From Capsaspora owczarzaki ATCC 30864 (lineage: Eukaryota; Opisthokonta; Filasterea), in contig NW_011887305.1 in NCBI RefSeq assembly GCF_000151315.2, positions 444,269-508,268 on the forward strand: a DNA stretch of 64,000 nucleotides, in the 5' to 3' direction. The notes beneath the pieces are model-generated. The model was not told the DNA's origin, made no database searches, and worked only from the letters and a program-made list of their open reading frames with translations. Every line of letters starts with the position of its first letter. The stretch's first letter is position 1. The translations under genes and the position numbers were made by a program. Positions 59,244 through 64,000 of the stretch are shown here, one piece after another.

Positions 59244-61661
59244 TCAACGCCGAGTCTTCTGAGCAAAGAACGACCCAGTCGGGACCGCAGAGCCTGCGGG
59301 TCCTGACACTCTACCCCCTCCCGGTCCTCCCCGCGGAGAAGAGTGTGAAGGGCCCACCGGTGTGGACCCAGGACGCGACGCCGGCAACGCCGATGCCGAC
59401 TTGACAAGTGGACTTGCTGCGGCACTTGCAGCAGCTGTGGGCGGGGTTGCTACGGAACGTGCAGCAACTGCAGATGGGGTTGCCACTGAACGCGTAGCAA
59501 CGGGTGTCGCACTAGCTTGAGGTGGAGCTTGGCCAGCTGGAGCAGCGGGCGTGCGACTAGCCGTGGGTTGAACAGGATTTGGCTGGACCGGCGACGATCC
59601 ACTCGTGAAACGGATATCGAATTCCTCTCGCGTAGGCTGTGGTAGAGAAGGTTCGGCCAGATGGAATAAACGAACGGCCCTGGGGAAGCGAGCCCACACG
59701 TCTTTGGCCGGCTCCCAGGTGTCTTCACGAGCAGTGGTGCCTACCCTTCGGATGCGATAGTACATAATCTCGCTGTGACGAGTCGAATCAATCACCGCCT
59801 CAACTCGATGTCGAACTGTTCCGTCCCAGTCCTTGACAGGAGGCAGGACTCGCCGAATCCGACCTTCAACGTCATCAGCGACAAACAATTCCAAGACAGA
59901 TACATGGAAGGTGCGGGACTTGCTGGATGCTTCACCTAGATCCAGCTCAAAAGCACGCTCATTGATCTGCTTCACGACCTTGAAGGGACCATCGCGTACG
60001 TACGCCAACTTGGCATACGGTTGCTCGGCCGTCTGACTGCGACGCAGAACTGTGACTAGACTGCCCACCGTGATCGGAGGTGCTGCCTTGTGGTGTCGAT
60101 CATAGAACTTGGCTGCGGACATGTTTGCTCGGTGAATATTCGCTCTCAACGAGAAGCGCAGTGCCTTGAGTTCCTCCACGCGATCAGCTGCCGTTTGAGG
60201 TGCCTTCGGCGACTTGAAGTTAATCTCATCCATTTCCGGCTGAAACCCGTACATGGCCATGAACGGACTGCACTGGATCGCCGCGTGCACCGTGTTGTTG
60301 TACGTGAACTCGCACAACCAAAGGAGTCTTGACCAGTCCTCGGCTTCACTGACGTACGCTCGCAGGTATGACTCCAGCGCTTGATTCACCCGTTCCACAA
60401 GACCGTTTCCTTGTGGATGATACGCGCTAGAGTAGGAGAGGTCGATGTCCATCGCCTTCCATAGCATCTTCCAGAACTTTGCAATGAACTGAGGTCCGTG
60501 ATCAGACAAGACACGAACCGGAACGCCGTGCAGCTTCACGACATTCTCCAGGAACAACTGAGCCGATTCCTCCGCCGTGACAGACTTGGTCGTCGGAATG
60601 AAGTGTGCAACTCGAGTCAGTCGATCGATGCAGACCATGACTGCGTTAAACCCTTGAGAATCTGGCAATCCGGTCACAAAGTCGATGGACCAGTCGCCGA
60701 AAGGCTTGTCTGCGGCCTCAATCGGAGTCAAGAGACCGTATGGTGCGTGCCTCGCATGCTTCACCATCTGGCAAACTGGGCAAGTGTGCACGTACTGCTC
60801 CACGTACTTTCTCATTCCAGGCCAGACAAAGTCGCGCTGAACCAACTCAAGCGTCTTTCGGTTTCCGCAGTGACCCGCTGTCGCTGCGTCATGGCGGTAT
60901 CGCAGGATCTGTGGACGTAAATGTTCTGGGACGAACACTCGGTCCTCGCGCTTGATGAGACCGTCGTGAAGTTGGTATCGTTTGGAGGATAGAAGCTCTA
61001 CTCCTTCTTCTTCCCCCTCGGCCACCGCCTTCTGCAAAGCCTCGCGAATGGCAGTAGGCGTCATGACCGTAGGCGCGCTCGGCAGAGTCGCCCCGGGCGA
61101 GAAAACGAAATCTTCGCTCTGCTCGTCATCGGCCTCGCCAGCGACTGGAGCCACCAACAACTCGGGGTCCAACACCCGGCCCTTAAGCTTCTCCTTCGGC
61201 CCAGCTCCCGACGCCGAACGGGACATCGCATCCGCCGCACCGTTCTTGGAGCCCTCCAGATGCTTGATGACCAGATCGAACTCGCCCAGCATCTCGCACC
61301 ACCGAGCCTCGCGCGCCGTCAGCTCCCGCGTCTCCGTAAACCACTGCAAATTCCTGTGGTCCGACCAAACGGTGATCTTGCCAGAACCGCAAACGTAATG
61401 TCGCCACTCGCGGAGACACTCCAGGATAGCCAGCAGCTCCTTGTCGTAGACCGAGTAGTTGACTTCTGGCTTCGTGAACACGCGCGAGTAGTAGGCGACC
61501 GGATGTAGACCGTCGCCGGACTCCGACCTCTGCATCAACACACCACCCAACGCGAGATCCGACGCATCCGAGAAAATCTCAAACGGCCGCGACGTGTCGG
61601 GGTACGCCAGCACGGCGCCTGGACGAGCGCCTGCTGGATCGCGCGGAACGACTTCTCGCAC
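59244..61661 (-). pseudogene. Gypsy RNase H-integrase-chromodomain segment
   Basis: An 805-codon open segment of the fossil element. It carries the RNase H part (FEIFSDASDLALGGVL, SDHRNLQWF), an integrase zinc-binding HHCC (HDAATAGHCGN, CPVCQ), an integrase core (WSIDFVTGLP, LSDHGPQFIAKFW, YHPQGNGLVERVNQ) and a chromodomain (YYRIRRVG, EDTWEPAKDV). A Pro/Ala/Ser/Thr-rich tail of about 130 residues with SVATP-type repeats follows, which is long for this family. Confidence 0.9.
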
Positions 61662-62000
61662 TCTGCCGACCAGACGAACGGAACATTCTTCCGCGTCAGC
61701 ATCGTCATCGGGCGCGCCAGCTCGGCATAGTTCGGCACATGACGCCTCATGAAGGACGCGAGGCCGTTGACCTCACGCACACCAGTCGCGTCCGTCGGCG
61801 GCTTCCAGTTGAGGACCGCCTGCACCTTGCGAGGATCCACCGCCACTCCGGCTTCGCTGACCCGCCGCCCCAAGAAGTCGACACTCGACGTGCCAAACAC
61901 GCACTTCTTCAAGGAGACGTACAGGTCAAACTCCCTCAGCCGAGCCAGCATCTGCTTCACGTGGAGCTCGTGCTCCTCCGGCGTCTTGGAGAACACAATA

Positions 62001-62030
62001 CTATCACCCAAAAAAGTTTTTTACATCGCG
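62001..62030 (+). repeat. Left terminal inverted repeat of Tc1 element
   Basis: Starts CTATCACC, contains CAAAAAAGTTTTTTACATCG, and is the exact reverse complement of 63630-63659. Confidence 0.97.
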
Positions 62031-62269
62031 TTTTTTTCCACTCCTCACCCCGCCCTGCGACCGTTTTGACCACAAATCTCCCTTTTCCCTCTCTACTGCA
62101 TGTATATATGTACCTTCTATGTGTTTAGAGTGAGAGGAGCGGAGGGGTGATGACTGGTACGACGGGGGAAGGAGAAAGGATGCAAAAAGGGACAAAACGC
62201 GATCGTCCAAAAAAGGGACTTTTTGGCGTTCTTTTTTCAACTTTCACAAGCACAACACCATCACAGTGA

Positions 62270-63394
62270 AAAAAGCTACCGCGGTATTTTTGGTCATTTT
62301 GATGGGTTTTGTCGTTTTTGACTGCTTTGATGCGGCGCGGCATGGATGAAATGAGCGAGGTGCAGACCTCGACGGTGAGGACCTTGTGGTAGACCTCTTG
62401 GAAGCGCTCCCAGAGCATGTCTTAGTTTGTGATCTCCCGCTGCTTGTACACAGCGTTCTTGACCATGTTCCACGCATGCTCGATGGGGTTGAGGTCGGGG
62501 GAGTTCGCAGGCCACTCCAAGAGGGTGAGGTTCTGGTTTTTGAACCATTTCATCACGTCCTTCCGCTTGTGACAGGGCGCGTTGTCCTGCATGAAAATCA
62601 GGTTTGGGTCGTTTCCCCAAGCGGCCAGACTGTCTTTCAACTTCTCGTTCAGAAAGGAGAGGTAGACGCCGCCGTTCATGCGGTCGCCGAACTCAGAAGA
62701 AGGAGATGCCGTGCAACCCACACATTGATGTGCCCTCCTCCGAACTTGACAGTGCCCTGGACCGACCTGTCGTCGAGCGGTGCACCCCACACACGCCACA
62801 CACGGCCAGAGTTGTTGTTCCTGCACAGCTAGAGAGCGGTCTCGTCGGAAAAAACGACGTTCAACCAGTCCTCTACGGTCCAATTGGCGTGAGCGCGGGC
62901 GAAAGCAAATCGGGCGTCTTTATGACGCTGCATCAGCCTCGCTTTTTTTACCTTCGCCGCACAAAAAAGACCCTCCCGCCGCAGCACGTTCCTGATCGTC
63001 TCTGCAGTGACATCACAGAGCCTCCATTTGCGCATGGTGGCGGCGACTTCGGTAGCTGTCTGAGACTCTCCGGTCTTAATCTGCTGCACGATGTTTACAG
63101 CGGCAGTCGAAAAAACCTTGGTCGGACGTCCAGATCGCGGCGAATCCTGCGTCCCGCCCCTCGCCGAGTAGCGTACATGGATTGCACGCACTGTGTGCCA
63201 AAGGAGACCGAGTTGGTCGGCGATCTGGCGGTAGGAGAGGCCGGCTTTGTGCAGCTCCAACTCGTTCGACCGAATGACCTCCCTACTCGGCTTGATGACA
63301 GTGGGCTTCGGCGGCGATGGTGGGGATACATTACCGCGTGTGACTCGCTTCACGAACGAAGACGGCGGGGACGAGGCACGAGTAGAACGAGCCA
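62270..63394 (-). pseudogene. Tc1-type transposase pseudogene (DD34E)
   Basis: The start is ATG at 63394 (MARSTRASSPPSS). The N-terminal paired HTH domain contains LELHKAGLSYRQIADQLG and GRPTKV. The first catalytic Asp is in VVFSDET, the second in IFMQDNAPCH and the Glu in NPIEHAW, with 34 residues between the last two. The copy is dead: a TAG follows SDETAL (62829-62831), the frame changes near 62690 before MNGGVYLSFL, and a TAA follows REITN (62422-62424) before the C-terminal segment. About 370 residues in total, slightly long for Tc1. Confidence 0.9.
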
Positions 63395-63629
63395 TGGGGG
63401 CGTCGAACTGTGGAAATGAGAGAAAAAGGCGGGAAAAATTCAATCCAAAGTGCGCGCTTTTTTTCGATGTTTTCCAGCATCCACGCGGTCCCCACACGCA
63501 CACTTCTCTTCCCGTCCCCGCTCCTCATCATTTTCCGATGTAGGGTACACCGACGCACACCCCACATGTGGAATAGGGCGAACTAACCGTCGTCACAGGG
63601 AGATGGAGACTGAATTAACCGAAACAAAT

Positions 63630-63659
63630 CGCGATGTAAAAAACTTTTTTGGGTGATAG
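63630..63659 (-). repeat. Right terminal inverted repeat of Tc1 element
   Basis: Exact reverse complement of the left end, followed directly by the TA target copy. Confidence 0.97.
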
Positions 63660-63661
63660 TA

Positions 63662-64000
63662 ATGTCGTCAAAGTACCCTCCAGCGAAAGCGGAGAGCGGG
63701 CCCATGACCTCATTAATCAGACGCTGGAACATCGCCGGCGCGTTGACCAACCCGAAACACATGACCCTGTGTTGGTACAGCTTTCCGTCGCACGGGAACG
63801 CCGTGTATTTCTCACTGTCGGCGCTCAATCTCACTTGCCAGAACGCGCTCGTGAGATCAAACTTGCTGAAAATTTTCGCGCCCTTCAGCTTGTCAATCAA
63901 CGCCAAGGCATCAGGCGACGGGTACCGATCCCTGATCGTCGCCTCGTTCAGACGCCCGGGGGTCCATACAGACGCGCCAGCCATCACCCTTCTTGACGAA
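63662..64000 (-). pseudogene. Gypsy reverse transcriptase segment
   Basis: The fossil element's reverse transcriptase on the far side of the Tc1 insertion: FSKFDLTSAFWQVRL, FPCDGKLYQHRVMCFGLVNA and the catalytic box GYFDDI lie here, and the segment runs out of the window at its 5' end. Confidence 0.9.

Larger units (their letters stand above)
62001..63659 (-). mobile_element. Tc1/mariner-superfamily DNA transposon, non-autonomous copy
   Basis: A 1,659-base element bounded by perfect 30-base inverted repeats and flanked by TA on both sides (61999-62000 and 63660-63661), the Tc1/mariner target duplication. It sits inside the reverse transcriptase region of the gypsy element. Its transposase is of the DD34E (Tc1) type and is damaged, so this copy cannot move without help from another. 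The perfect repeat ends suggest a recent insertion. Confidence 0.95.
59244..64000 (-). mobile_element. Ty3/gypsy chromovirus, broken, cut by window edge
   Basis: A fossil LTR retrotransposon of the chromovirus branch. Parts from 5' to 3' on the minus strand: reverse transcriptase (from the window edge, interrupted by a Tc1 element), RNase H, integrase and chromodomain. The 5' half, including gag and the 5' LTR, lies beyond 64000. It is broken: the Tc1 insertion plus about one reading-frame break. The long intact 3' frame suggests a fairly young copy that was then hit by the DNA transposon. Confidence 0.92.

Overview
This looks like nuclear DNA of a unicellular eukaryote with compact, intron-rich genes. 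Nearly every gene is interrupted by short GT-AG introns of about 60-160 nt. A few introns are much longer and carry poly(A)/poly(T) or microsatellite tracts. Coding DNA is GC-rich at third positions, which is why long antisense reading frames are common. The gene set is opisthokont-like: a FHOD formin, an OSR1/SPAK kinase, a SOCS-box protein, a C-clamp protein and a SAMD9-like protein, beside fungal/bacterial-type GH125. A holozoan protist such as the filasterean Capsaspora is my guess. That is inference from content and style, not from a match.

Layout. 1-2.3 kb: 3' part of a SOCS-box protein gene. 2.5-8.0 kb: FHOD formin. 8.2-11.0 kb (-): NOA1/YqeH GTPase. 11.2-20.6 kb: proteasome alpha4, LSM14 (-), NTF2, CPSF4 (-), TRM6. 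20.8-23.7 kb (-): AAAP/VGAT-type transporter. 24.1-26.9 kb (-): C-clamp protein. 27.5-31.8 kb: SPT16. 32.5-36.1 kb: SAMD9-like protein. 37.6-38.6 kb: Rab2. 39.0-40.6 kb (-): POP4. 41.1-43.1 kb (-): PA-TM-RING E3 ligase. 43.4-45.4 kb: GH125 mannosidase. 45.7-47.2 kb (-): mitochondrial malate dehydrogenase. 47.5-50.0 kb: OSR1 kinase. 50.2-51.1 kb (-): HINT3. 51.4-53.2 kb (-): alpha/beta hydrolase. 53.4-55.6 kb (-): SHQ1. 56.9-58.9 kb: leucine-rich-repeat gene with one repeat per exon. 59.2-64 kb (-): a broken Ty3/gypsy chromovirus with a Tc1-type DNA transposon inserted in it.

The genes are mostly housekeeping and do not form a pathway. Several concern RNA (LSM14, CPSF4, TRM6, POP4, SHQ1), and there is no sign this grouping is more than chance. 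Exon models were built by eye from splice signals, reading phase and remembered family sequences. For the spliced genes where I totalled the exons, the sum was a multiple of three. Two host genes, the leftmost one and the SAMD9-like one, keep an apparent one-base frame problem. The formin start is unresolved.

The least ordinary features are the LRR gene built from seven exactly 84-nt, phase-2 exons; the SOCS box and C-clamp in a likely non-animal; the CPSF4 stop codon formed across a splice donor; the SAMD9-like protein without a visible P-loop; and the nested transposons with perfect 30-bp inverted repeats. I saw no tRNA, rRNA or CRISPR array.
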